Assembly: GCA_047974745.1 (NCBI GenBank)
Contig: JBKECO010000001.1
Span: 1-64,000 of the forward strand
Length of the DNA: 64,000 bases
Source: JBKECO01 sp047974745
GTDB taxonomy: Bacteria; Bacillota; Clostridia; Lachnospirales; Lachnospiraceae
Direction of reading: 5' to 3'
The position numbers were made by a program, and so were the translations under genes. Shown one piece after another: positions 42,847 to 50,964 of this stretch (position 1 is its first letter; every line of letters starts with the position of its first letter). The notes under the pieces were generated by a model that ran no database searches, was not told the origin of the DNA, and worked only from the letters and a program-made list of their open reading frames with translations.

Positions 42847-44109
42847 CTACTCAGCATCTGCCTTTAAAACAGCATTCAGCATTACAGTAGCACCTGATGT
42901 ACAGTGTTCGGGAGTTGAGTATTCTGGTTCGCAGTGCGAGAGTCCATCTTTTGACTGAACAAAGATCATGGTAGTCGGCAGCATGTAGGATGCAAACTGA
43001 GCATCATGTCCTGCACCGGAATGGATCATCTGATAACTGATACCTGCTTCCTTTGCTGCTTCCTCGCAATATCCCACCAGTTTTTTATCCCAGTATACAG
43101 TATCCCTGTTCCAGGCTTTCTCTACCGTACAACTGCATCCTGCCCACTCTTTCTCAGCACAGCTTAACACAATCGCAAGGACCTTCTCGAGGACAGCTGG
43201 ATCTTCATGTCTTGAGTCAAAGGAAAAATCAAAGAAATCTGGCACACAGGTGTGAATATTGGGGTGACAGATCAATTCTCCCGTTGTGTAGACCAATTCG
43301 GGATATCCAAGCTTATCGATTTCCTCATGAAGATAAACAAGTGCCTGGGAAGCTGCAAAAAAAGCATCCTTTCGCTTTGGCATCGGGAAGGTTCCGGCAT
43401 GTGTCGTCTGCCCATAGAACTTCAGTCGATAATTGAACATACCAAGCACACAATCCACAATACCGATTTCCTTCTTATTATCTTCAAGGATCGGACCCTG
43501 CTCAATATGCGTCTCGAACATATACAGATACTGTTCCGGGTTCAATCGATTCGCCTTATCCCCCTTGAATACAGACTGTTCAAGCGCATCCCCGAACGTG
43601 ATTCTGTTCTCTAGAACACTTTTGGATCTGAGCACATCTTCCAGTAAAAATTTCCCTCGGATCTCTTCTGGAAGGTAATCATAGCATACAACACCCGAGC
43701 ACATCATGGCCGGCGGGTAGAGCGATCCTTCCTCATTCGTCCAAATCATTGCTGTCAGTGGATGTTCGTGGGGAATTGACTTCTCCACTACAGTCTCAAG
43801 CACTTCCATAGCAGCCATGACGCCGAGAATCCCATCATAGTTACCACCATTCATTACAGAATCTGAATGAGAAGCCATTACGATTCGTTTTGCTTTTGGA
43901 TCATTTCCTGGAATGGTTGCATAAAGATTTGCCACATCATCCATCTCGATGATTGCACCAATCGCCTCCATCCGTTTTATGAACTCATTTCTTGCAAGAG
44001 TATCCTCCGGGGATAATGTATATCTTGTAATTCCTCCATGCCCTGCATCTCCGAATCCACTCATTGTTTTTATTTTATCCGTCATTCTCTCCAGACTACA
44101 TTCGTACAT
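42847..44109 (-). CDS. M20-family Zn-dependent N-carbamoyl-amino-acid / beta-ureidopropionase-type amidohydrolase
   Basis: 420 residues from the ATG at 44109 (MYECSLERMTDKIKTMSGFG), preceded by AAGGGAG; the longer upstream frame is rejected. Metal-ligand motifs: MASHSDSVMNGGNYDG (His, Asp), TNEEGS (Glu), HIEQGPILE (His), and a late His in LSHCEPEY. This subgroup includes N-carbamoyl-L-amino-acid hydrolase, allantoate amidohydrolase and bacterial beta-ureidopropionase. After a dihydropyrimidinase it should hydrolyse the N-carbamoyl product to an amino acid, CO2 and ammonia. Confidence 0.92.
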   Translation of the reverse strand: MYECSLERMTDKIKTMSGFGDAGHGGITRYTLSPEDTLARNEFIKRMEAIGAIIEMDDVANLYATIPGNDPKAKRIVMASHSDSVMNGGNYDGILGVMAAMEVLETVVEKSIPHEHPLTAMIWTNEEGSLYPPAMMCSGVVCYDYLPEEIRGKFLLEDVLRSKSVLENRITFGDALEQSVFKGDKANRLNPEQYLYMFETHIEQGPILEDNKKEIGIVDCVLGMFNYRLKFYGQTTHAGTFPMPKRKDAFFAASQALVYLHEEIDKLGYPELVYTTGELICHPNIHTCVPDFFDFSFDSRHEDPAVLEKVLAIVLSCAEKEWAGCSCTVEKAWNRDTVYWDKKLVGYCEEAAKEAGISYQMIHSGAGHDAQFASYMLPTTMIFVQSKDGLSHCEPEYSTPEHCTSGATVMLNAVLKADAE

Positions 44110-44159
44110 AATTACTCCCTTCCTAACTCGATCCATGTATCTGACATTTATGAAAATCC

Positions 44160-45650
44160 CTATTTTTTCGCTACTCTGGTTCCAGCGGTAATGGCGCCTG
44201 CTGGACATACTGTTACACACAGATGACAACCCACACATTTTTTTGCATCCATTAGCGGCTGCCTGCCCTCGTCAAAAGAAAGTGCCTGATGTCCGCCGTC
44301 AAAACAGGATAGATAACATCTTCCACAGCCAACACAAAGATCTCTGCGAAATTTCGGAAAACAGATGGTTCCTCTGTCCAGCTCATCTGCAGGAAGAATA
44401 TGTTGTAATGCTTTGCCTAAAAAATCATCGATCGATTGAAATCCCTGCTCGCTCATGTATGCAGTAAGCCCCTCTAACAGATCATCGATAATGCGGTATC
44501 CGTACTGCATAATGGCTGTTGTGACCTGTACTGTCGAGCAACCCATAGCAATAAATTCTGCCGCATCAATCCAGGTCTCGATTCCTCCCATTCCGCTGAT
44601 GGCAACATCTTTTAGTTCGTCCTGCTGCTTCATATCGTGAATGAACCGAAGAGCAATCGGTTTGACCGCTTTACCGGAATACCCTCCCACTGCTGTACTG
44701 CCAGTCACATCCGGACCAGAGGAGAAGGTCTCTAGATTGATATTCATGATACTTTTGATCGTATTGATCGCTGCGATTCCATCTGCGCCTGCTTGAACTG
44801 CAGCCAGTGCCGGAATCTCCATGTTGGATATATTTGGTGTCATTTTTGCAAGGATAGGCAGTCGGGATCCCCTGCGAGTGGCTCTCGTGTAGGCCGCCAC
44901 CAGCTCTGGATCTGTACCAACGTCACTTCCCAATCCTTCTCCTGTCATATGAGGGCATGAAAAATTACATTCGATAATATCGGCTCCTGCCTGTTCTACG
45001 AGTGAAGCCAGCTTTTCCCATTCTGCCTCGTCCTGACCCATGATCGAGGCAATAATGACCTTCTTGGGATAATTTTTCTTCAGTTCTTTAAAATATTCCA
45101 GATTCTCTTCCAGGGTATGCTCAGAGATCTGCTCAATATTTTTAAATCCGAGGAAAGACAGGCCTTCTTTTTGAAGCTGATCGAATCGGGGAGAGACCTC
45201 CTCCGGCACAAACATTCCGATCGTCTTAAATGCGACACCGGCCCATCCCATGTCAAATGCCTTTGCCACCATTTCATAATTACTTCCTACCACGGAGGAA
45301 GATAGAAAAAATGGGTTCTCGCAATCTACGCCACAAAGTTTCGTCGTCAGATCTGCCTTTGGTTCAGGGAGTGACGGATAGTCAGCTGCGTGCTCCAATA
45401 TTTGATCAATCGGTACTGGTGCATCAATTTTTCCCCGAATACACTCCCCGACACAATCTTTTGTGGTGCAGGTCCTGCAGGGAAGTTCTTCACCCAGCAA
45501 TGCTTTTGCTTTCCTGTTATTCTCAAATCTCAATGCTCGTAAAATCCGATCTACAGGCAGACTAGCCTTACAGGCTTTTGTACAGGATGCCTGATGACAG
45601 AGCAGACAGTCTGCTGTATTCGAAGCGATTACGATATCCTGATATTTCAT
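44160..45650 (-). CDS. preA: PreA-type dihydropyrimidine dehydrogenase with extra N-terminal Fe-S module
   Basis: 496 residues; AGGAGG precedes the ATG at 45650. The centre (about 105-420) is the FMN TIM barrel of dihydropyrimidine/dihydroorotate dehydrogenases, with CGVDCENPFFLSSSVVGSNY, the catalytic cysteine in CNFSCPHMTGEG, and PNISNMEIPALAAVQAGADG. The C-terminus has two [4Fe-4S] motifs (CVGCGRCYLSC and CVGCHLCVTVCPAGA). Unusually, the first 80 residues carry more cysteines (CLLCHQASCTKAC and CRTCTTKDCVGEC) resembling the N-terminal Fe-S domain that normally belongs to PreT or eukaryotic DPD. No preT gene is nearby. Predicted to interconvert uracil/thymine and the dihydro forms. Confidence 0.9.
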   Translation of the reverse strand: MKYQDIVIASNTADCLLCHQASCTKACKASLPVDRILRALRFENNRKAKALLGEELPCRTCTTKDCVGECIRGKIDAPVPIDQILEHAADYPSLPEPKADLTTKLCGVDCENPFFLSSSVVGSNYEMVAKAFDMGWAGVAFKTIGMFVPEEVSPRFDQLQKEGLSFLGFKNIEQISEHTLEENLEYFKELKKNYPKKVIIASIMGQDEAEWEKLASLVEQAGADIIECNFSCPHMTGEGLGSDVGTDPELVAAYTRATRRGSRLPILAKMTPNISNMEIPALAAVQAGADGIAAINTIKSIMNINLETFSSGPDVTGSTAVGGYSGKAVKPIALRFIHDMKQQDELKDVAISGMGGIETWIDAAEFIAMGCSTVQVTTAIMQYGYRIIDDLLEGLTAYMSEQGFQSIDDFLGKALQHILPADELDRGTICFPKFRRDLCVGCGRCYLSCFDGGHQALSFDEGRQPLMDAKKCVGCHLCVTVCPAGAITAGTRVAKK

Positions 45651-45671
45651 GGCCTCGCCTCCTAACTTTAC

Positions 45672-47039
45672 TTATTCTTTGGGCACTCGTTTTACAAATT
45701 TACCCATACCTGCTTGTCCCTTAAATTCTCCATTATCATATACCAGATTCCCACGCAGATAGGTTTGAACAGGATATCCATGCAGTTTCTTTCCTTCCCA
45801 GATCGTGTGATCATAGTCTGAATGCATGGTAGATACCGATACCGTAAAATCTTTATCCTTATCATAGATTACGATGTCCGCATCTTTTCCCACTTGAATT
45901 GCTCCTTTGTTCTTACATCCGAATATTTTTGCAGGATTAGCTGCACACACTTCAACCACTCTTTGAAATGTCAGCTTTCCTGCATTTGCAGCATCGAGCA
46001 GGTAAGGATATAGATTTTCCACTCCTGCGCAGCCATTTGGAATCTTTGTAAAGTCATCTTTGCCCCAGTCCTTTTCATAGCTCTGGAACGGACAGTGATC
46101 CGTTGCAACGGTATCGATCATTCCCGACCGTAAGGCTGTCCAAAGTGCTTCCTGACTCTCTGCTCCCTTCATGGGTGGTGAGCAAACAAAATTCCTTCCG
46201 TCTTCTCTTTTGTATACTTCAGAGGTAAATTCCAGATATTGCGGACAGGTCTCTACATATACCTCATAACCTTCTTTTTTTGCATCTATAACTGCTTCAA
46301 GACCCTCTTTATCTGCCATATGTACGATATAGACTGGTGCATTGAGATTCTTTGACCAGTGCACAGTTCGTTTATCCGCTTCCGCCTCAACGAATTCCGG
46401 TCTGCTCATATAGTGATACCAGGGACTTAGTTTTCCTTCTGCCTTAAATTTTTCCACATGCAGATCAATAAGATCTGGATTTTCAGCGTGTACATTAATC
46501 ATGGCTCCCAGCTCTTTTGCACGCAGCAAAAGCTTCGCCAGTGTTCCATCATCGACCATCATGCCTTCTCTCTTATATACCAAAAAGCATTTAAAACTGG
46601 TAATACCTTCTTCTACTGCAGTCTTCATCTCTTTAAGAATCTCACCACCATTGAGATCTGTGATACAGCAGTGAAAAGCATAATCCACACAGGCTTCTTG
46701 CTCGCAGACTGCTTTTTTGGACTGGATCAAATCCATGATCGTTCCATCTTTGCGCTGTACAGGATAGTCAAATACGGTTGTGACGCCACCACATGCTGCA
46801 GCTCTTGTTCCTGACAGATAGCTGTCTGCGGAAACGGTTCCTCCAAAAGGCATAGCAAGATGGGTGTGTACATCAATCGCTCCAGGCAGTACCAATTTTC
46901 CTGTTGCATCTACAATTTTGTCCGTTGCAACCTCAAGGTCTATGCCAATTTCTGCGATCCTGCCATCTTTTACAGCAATATCTGCAACAAAGCTGTCTGT
47001 AGTTGTGATAATCGTCCCATTCTTTATTAATAGATCCAT
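45672..47039 (-). CDS. hydA: dihydropyrimidinase / D-hydantoinase
   Basis: 455 residues from the ATG at 47039 (MDLLIKNGTIITTTDSFVAD), with AGGAAG upstream. Cyclic amidohydrolase with a binuclear metal site: DVHTHLAMPFGG (two His), the carboxylated lysine in ITSFKCFLVYKREG, NVHAENPDL and IVHMADKEG (His), and the aspartate in DTVATDHCPF. Opens the dihydropyrimidine or hydantoin ring to the N-carbamoyl amino acid. The gene lies 21 bases upstream of preA and is preceded by a stable intercistronic hairpin. Confidence 0.93.
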   Translation of the reverse strand: MDLLIKNGTIITTTDSFVADIAVKDGRIAEIGIDLEVATDKIVDATGKLVLPGAIDVHTHLAMPFGGTVSADSYLSGTRAAACGGVTTVFDYPVQRKDGTIMDLIQSKKAVCEQEACVDYAFHCCITDLNGGEILKEMKTAVEEGITSFKCFLVYKREGMMVDDGTLAKLLLRAKELGAMINVHAENPDLIDLHVEKFKAEGKLSPWYHYMSRPEFVEAEADKRTVHWSKNLNAPVYIVHMADKEGLEAVIDAKKEGYEVYVETCPQYLEFTSEVYKREDGRNFVCSPPMKGAESQEALWTALRSGMIDTVATDHCPFQSYEKDWGKDDFTKIPNGCAGVENLYPYLLDAANAGKLTFQRVVEVCAANPAKIFGCKNKGAIQVGKDADIVIYDKDKDFTVSVSTMHSDYDHTIWEGKKLHGYPVQTYLRGNLVYDNGEFKGQAGMGKFVKRVPKE

Positions 47040-47069
47040 ATTTGTCTTCCTTTCCTTCCAGCTTGAAAC

Positions 47070-47102
47070 GATTCCGGCTGCCATTTAGACAGCCAGGGAA
47101 TC
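47070..47102 (-). promoter_or_regulatory. stable intercistronic hairpin between the binding-protein and hydantoinase genes
   Basis: On the minus strand GATTCC, a CT bulge, GGCTGTC, loop TAAAT, GGCAGCC and GGAATC form a 13-pair stem with one G-U pair; the plus strand would have an A-C mismatch there. It begins 22 bases after the binding-protein stop. No U-tract follows. It looks like a transcript-stabilising element that would favour the ABC transporter part of the mRNA. Confidence 0.65.
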
Positions 47103-47123
47103 ATTCTGTTCTTAGGTTGCTAA

Positions 47124-48329
47124 TTATTGGAAGTTCTCATTTTTATAAACAAGAACAAGTCCTGAACGCTGATAGATCTGCGCTACCTGGAGGAGATCCA
47201 TTCCGCCTGCATCTGCAGCGATCAGATTGGAGACCCATGTCACACCGAAGTCTACAGTTCCATTGTAAACGGCTGTTGTTTCACTGATATCTCCACCACC
47301 TGGTGTAATTGTAACAGTTAACCCTGCTTCTTCATAGTAGCCTTTATCCAGTGCTACATAATATCCCATGAATTGAGCCTGCGGGAGCCATTTTAACTGA
47401 ATGGATACCTCTGATTTTTCTACGTCAAAAGCTCCATCTGCAGATGCCAGTGCTTCTGTGATATATGTAGTATCTCTGATATCGTCCAATGTGAGTGTTG
47501 CCAGTTTTTCTGCTGCGGCAGAGTCATCCAGCTGAATATACTGTTGAGCAAGTCCTAATGTCTGCTGCATAGCTGCCTCATCCATATTTCCAATTTCTGT
47601 CACTGCATTTCCACTCATGTCTGTTTCCACCAATTTCTTAACTTCTGCTGCCATATAGGACTGGTGGTCCGGTGACACAGATGATCCATATTTATACACG
47701 ATTTCTGCTGCTTCTTCCGGATTTGCGCAGGCGTATTCCCATCCCTTTATTGATGCATACAAGAATGCCTTTACTGTATTTGGATTCTCTTCAGCGAAGG
47801 TCTTTGTGGTAAAAATATTATCCTCAAGCATTGCCACACCTTCATCATTCATATCGATTACACTTACGGAATCACCATATCCATAGCCTCCGTCATAGTC
47901 ATTTTTTACAAGACCTAATTCGTTGTATGTCATTGCTGATGCAAGCAGGATCGAGTTATCATCAAATCCATCCATGTCGAATGCCTGACTCAGGTAATCT
48001 GTTGGCTGACCATACTTGGAAAGTAATGCCTGAATCTCGTATTCATTTCCAAGTCCCCAGTTTCCTACCTGTCCGGATTCGGCTGCTGCTACTACAACTG
48101 CTTCGCTTGCTCCAGCAGCTGATGCTTCTTCTGTTGCTGCCTCTGTTGCCGTTTCTGTTGCTATTTCTGTTACGGCTTCTGATTCTGCTGTTGTTTCTGA
48201 AGCTACTGTTGTTTCTGATGTTGTGCTTTCACTGCTTGTGTCTGTGCTGGATCCACAACCTGCTAATATTGAAGCTGTCATCGTGAATACACTTAACATC
48301 GCTACTAGTTTCATTGTTCTTTTTTTCAT
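47124..48329 (-). CDS. circularly permuted NMT1/THI5-like ABC substrate-binding lipoprotein
   Basis: 401 residues, AGGAGG ribosome binding site. A lipoprotein signal ends in ILAGC (Cys25), followed by a Thr/Glu/Ala-rich linker (26-85). In normal relatives the mature protein begins with a block like QLKWLPQAQFxGYYVALxKG and later continues GNEYE...AMTYNE...GVAMLED. Here the order is reversed: GNWGLGNEYE is at 89-98, then SAMTYNELG, GVAMLEDNIF and KGWEYACANPEEA, while QLKWLPQAQFMGYY starts at about 311 and the protein ends at RSGLVLVYKNENFQ. Together the two parts (about 212 and 96 residues) equal one complete binding protein. The frame is open throughout. Likely ligand by context: a pyrimidine or hydantoin. 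Confidence 0.85.
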   Translation of the reverse strand: MKKRTMKLVAMLSVFTMTASILAGCGSSTDTSSESTTSETTVASETTAESEAVTEIATETATEAATEEASAAGASEAVVVAAAESGQVGNWGLGNEYEIQALLSKYGQPTDYLSQAFDMDGFDDNSILLASAMTYNELGLVKNDYDGGYGYGDSVSVIDMNDEGVAMLEDNIFTTKTFAEENPNTVKAFLYASIKGWEYACANPEEAAEIVYKYGSSVSPDHQSYMAAEVKKLVETDMSGNAVTEIGNMDEAAMQQTLGLAQQYIQLDDSAAAEKLATLTLDDIRDTTYITEALASADGAFDVEKSEVSIQLKWLPQAQFMGYYVALDKGYYEEAGLTVTITPGGGDISETTAVYNGTVDFGVTWVSNLIAADAGGMDLLQVAQIYQRSGLVLVYKNENFQ

Positions 48330-48396
48330 TTTGGTTTTCCTCCTGTGAAAAATTGTTAGTGTGTATGTTTACAGGCCTGCACCTGAAAATACCTGA

Positions 48397-49233
48397 TCAA
48401 ACATGTGCCTTATGCTTCAATAGTATTTTTTCAAAAAACAGTAATATGCCATACATAATGATTCCGATTGCACAGGCAACAACGATATATGCCCACGCTG
48501 TTGCGTACTGGGAAAGCACAATATTTTCTCTGATCTCTCTTCCGACACCAATGATATATTCCGCAAAATATTCACTGACCAATGCAGCAATGACACTACT
48601 TGGTACGGATACTCTTAGGGCTGTAAAAATGTAAGGTATGCTGTTGGGTATTCTGAGCTTGAAAAATATCTGCTTTGGCTTTGCTGCATAGGAAGTCATA
48701 AGATCTAAGGCGAATGGCTTTAATTCATTTAGACCACGAAATGCATTGATACTCATTGCAGCTATACAAATGATCATTACAACGAGAATTTTTGCCACCA
48801 TACTTCGAATACTTGCGTCACTACTGACTCCTTTCGTCCAGTTCGTCATGACCGGAGCAAGTGCTACAATAGGAATCGCATTAAAGGCTGCTACGATCGT
48901 AATTCCGCCGCCTCCCCAGAGTGGAAAAATGGTCGCAAATACCGCAATCAGATAGCCAATCAGTGAACCAATGGCTAGTCCAAGGACTGCAACTATCACT
49001 GTTGCACCAACATTGACCATGATCTTTCCTATATTATCAATTATAATTGCGATAATTCTTGTTGGAAGTGGAAGTGTGAAGGTATCTGTATTCAGCAGCT
49101 TTTGAAGGATCTGGGTCTGCCATAAGATCAGAATCAATATTCCAAGGGAAACAGGAAGAAGTACACCAGACAGATCCTGAAGTCTTTTATTTTCCTGCAT
49201 TCTTTTCAGAAAGCTTTTTCTTCTTTTTATCAT
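48397..49233 (-). CDS. ABC transporter permease (SsuC/ThiX-like)
   Basis: 278 residues from the ATG at 49233 (MIKRRKSFLKRMQENKRLQD), which has GGGAGGT four bases upstream. About six membrane helices and the EAA-loop-type region AFRGLNELKPFALDLMTSY with FFKLRIPNSIPYIFTALRVS. It lies 13 bases after the other permease gene, so the importer probably uses a heterodimer of two related permeases. Confidence 0.92.
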   Translation of the reverse strand: MIKRRKSFLKRMQENKRLQDLSGVLLPVSLGILILILWQTQILQKLLNTDTFTLPLPTRIIAIIIDNIGKIMVNVGATVIVAVLGLAIGSLIGYLIAVFATIFPLWGGGGITIVAAFNAIPIVALAPVMTNWTKGVSSDASIRSMVAKILVVMIICIAAMSINAFRGLNELKPFALDLMTSYAAKPKQIFFKLRIPNSIPYIFTALRVSVPSSVIAALVSEYFAEYIIGVGREIRENIVLSQYATAWAYIVVACAIGIIMYGILLFFEKILLKHKAHV

Positions 49234-49246
49234 CTTGACCTCCCCC

Positions 49247-50071
49247 TCACTGTTTGTATTTTCGTTCGGCACGTTTCTGAGGTGACACATATCCCTCGAT
49301 CACACTCATCAGAAAACTGCTGACAATACCGACCACTGCGCTAAAGAGGACGATCAGCCAGAATACATAGATGGACATCGCATGTTTGAGCGATTGCGAC
49401 AGCATACTTCCAAGTCCCATATCACCCTGCAGTGTATCAACCAGGATCGATGCCGTGATTGCCATTGGTGCTGATATCTTAAGACCTGTGAATAAATAAG
49501 GTATACAAGTCGGAATCAGGACTTTTTTATAGATTGTGGCTTTGTTGGCTGCATAGGAATACATAAGCTCATACTTTTCTTTTGATACCGAGTTCAATCC
49601 AGACAATGTACTTGTTGCAACGGGGTAAAATGTCAGGATCGCCGCTATCACAATACGGCTTACACCGATGTCCTTTGTCACCGCCAGAACGATTGGAGCC
49701 ATGCCGAGTATCGGGATCATCTGGATCAGCATAAGATATGGGAATATCATCTTTTCAACAACGCCGGAGAACTTCATTGCCAAAGCAAGAATAAATCCAA
49801 GTCCTGCCCCGATCAAAAATCCCAGGCCTGCCCTGAGCAGCGTTGCTTTTGCTGCAGTCAACACGAGTTGTGAGGCAGTCATTCCACTCGATACCTGATT
49901 CGTACCAAAGATCGCTCCAATGATCTGATAGATATGTGGCAGTACATTTTCTGGTGTTCTTTTGGTTCCTGCAACGATGAACGCTCCAATTTCCCATATG
50001 ACAATAATGCCAAGAATCCAGACTAGCATGACCAAGGATTTGCTTTTCAAGAAATTTGGCCGTGTTTTCAT
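49247..50071 (-). CDS. ABC transporter permease (SsuC/ThiX-like)
   Basis: 274 residues, about six membrane helices; the coupling loop reads LNSVSKEKYELMYSYAANKA and YKKVLIPTCIPYLFTGLKIS. Its ATG overlaps the ATPase stop by four bases. Together with the second permease, the ATPase and the permuted binding lipoprotein it forms a complete importer. Confidence 0.92.
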   Translation of the reverse strand: MKTRPNFLKSKSLVMLVWILGIIVIWEIGAFIVAGTKRTPENVLPHIYQIIGAIFGTNQVSSGMTASQLVLTAAKATLLRAGLGFLIGAGLGFILALAMKFSGVVEKMIFPYLMLIQMIPILGMAPIVLAVTKDIGVSRIVIAAILTFYPVATSTLSGLNSVSKEKYELMYSYAANKATIYKKVLIPTCIPYLFTGLKISAPMAITASILVDTLQGDMGLGSMLSQSLKHAMSIYVFWLIVLFSAVVGIVSSFLMSVIEGYVSPQKRAERKYKQ

Positions 50072-50883
50072 ACGCTGCCTCCTTCAAAGCTATTTCTGAC
50101 CTTTGACACCAATTCGTTAAAATGTTGGGAATCTCTGACACTCAGTTGCCTCGGTCTTGGTAGGTCGATATCAACGACGGCTGACAGTCTTCCCGGATGT
50201 GGAGAAAGAACACAGACTCTGTCAGACAAAAAAACTGCTTCCTGTATATTATGGGTTACAAAGATTACAGTTTTATTTGTTTTTGCCCAGATCCGCAAAA
50301 GATCCTCATGCAACTTCTCCTTAGTAAACTCATCCAGTGCTGAAAATGGTTCGTCCATCAAAAGGATCTCAGGTCGTATAGCAAAAGCCCTTGCAATCCC
50401 GACTCTTTGCTGCATTCCACCACTCAGCTGACCTGGGTAATGATCAGCAAATTTCGTAAGACCTACCATTTCAAGCATCTTGTCCGCACGCTCTGATTTT
50501 TCTTTTTTGTCATAGAACATGATTTCAAGTGGAAGCTCAACATTTTTCTTCACAGTCCGCCATTCGAACAGTACGGGACTTTGAAATACAATTCCAAATT
50601 TCTGCTGCATTCTGATTTCCTTTGGGGTCATGCCACTAACTCGAACCTTCCCATCAGTAGGTTCTAGCAGATCTGCAATCAGGCGAAGCAGTGTTGTTTT
50701 TCCACAGCCACTCGGACCGACAAGGGATATAAATTCTCCTTTTTTGATATCCAGATTGATATTCTTTAGTGCCTGCACATCATTGCCCTGGTTATCTTTA
50801 AAATGCATAGATACATTCTCGATCTTGATTTCTATCTCTTCTTCATTGGTTGTCAATGGTTCTGTATTCACTGTTTCCTGCAT
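50068..50883 (-). CDS. ABC transporter ATP-binding protein (SsuB/TauB-like)
   Basis: 271 residues from the ATG at 50883 (MQETVNTEPLTTNEEEIEIK), with AGGAGG seven bases upstream. Walker A GPSGCGKTTLLR, signature LSGGMQQRVGIARA, Walker B ILLMDEPFSALD and the H-loop VTHNIQEA are intact. Nitrate/sulfonate/taurine/pyrimidine-type importer ATPase. First gene behind the hairpin terminator at 50910. Confidence 0.95.
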   Translation of the reverse strand: MQETVNTEPLTTNEEEIEIKIENVSMHFKDNQGNDVQALKNINLDIKKGEFISLVGPSGCGKTTLLRLIADLLEPTDGKVRVSGMTPKEIRMQQKFGIVFQSPVLFEWRTVKKNVELPLEIMFYDKKEKSERADKMLEMVGLTKFADHYPGQLSGGMQQRVGIARAFAIRPEILLMDEPFSALDEFTKEKLHEDLLRIWAKTNKTVIFVTHNIQEAVFLSDRVCVLSPHPGRLSAVVDIDLPRPRQLSVRDSQHFNELVSKVRNSFEGGSV

Positions 50884-50909
50884 AATGTCGCCTCCTTTGT
50901 ACAATGTAA

Positions 50910-50953
50910 AAAAACACGCCTTTGACCTATATCAGCGTCATTGCCGTGTTTTT
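50910..50953 (-). terminator. intrinsic terminator between the aminotransferase and ABC ATPase genes
   Basis: Arms AAAAACACG (50910-50918) and CGTGTTTTT (50945-50953), with an inner TGAC/GTCA pair, give a U-run on the minus strand. It lies 11 bases after the aminotransferase stop. The 27 bases before the ATPase start have no visible promoter, so the importer genes must depend on read-through or an undetected promoter. Confidence 0.82.
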
Positions 50954-50964
50954 CCTATTTTCTA

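Noticed and set aside
43053..43436. A 127-codon plus-strand frame inside the M20 hydrolase gene
   Set aside because: Antisense shadow of a well-supported gene; no conserved motif or start signal.
47124..48329. The reordered binding protein as a frameshift, gene fusion of two proteins or pseudogene
   Set aside because: The frame is open from signal peptide to stop, both parts keep all their conserved blocks, no block is duplicated, and the sum equals one normal domain.
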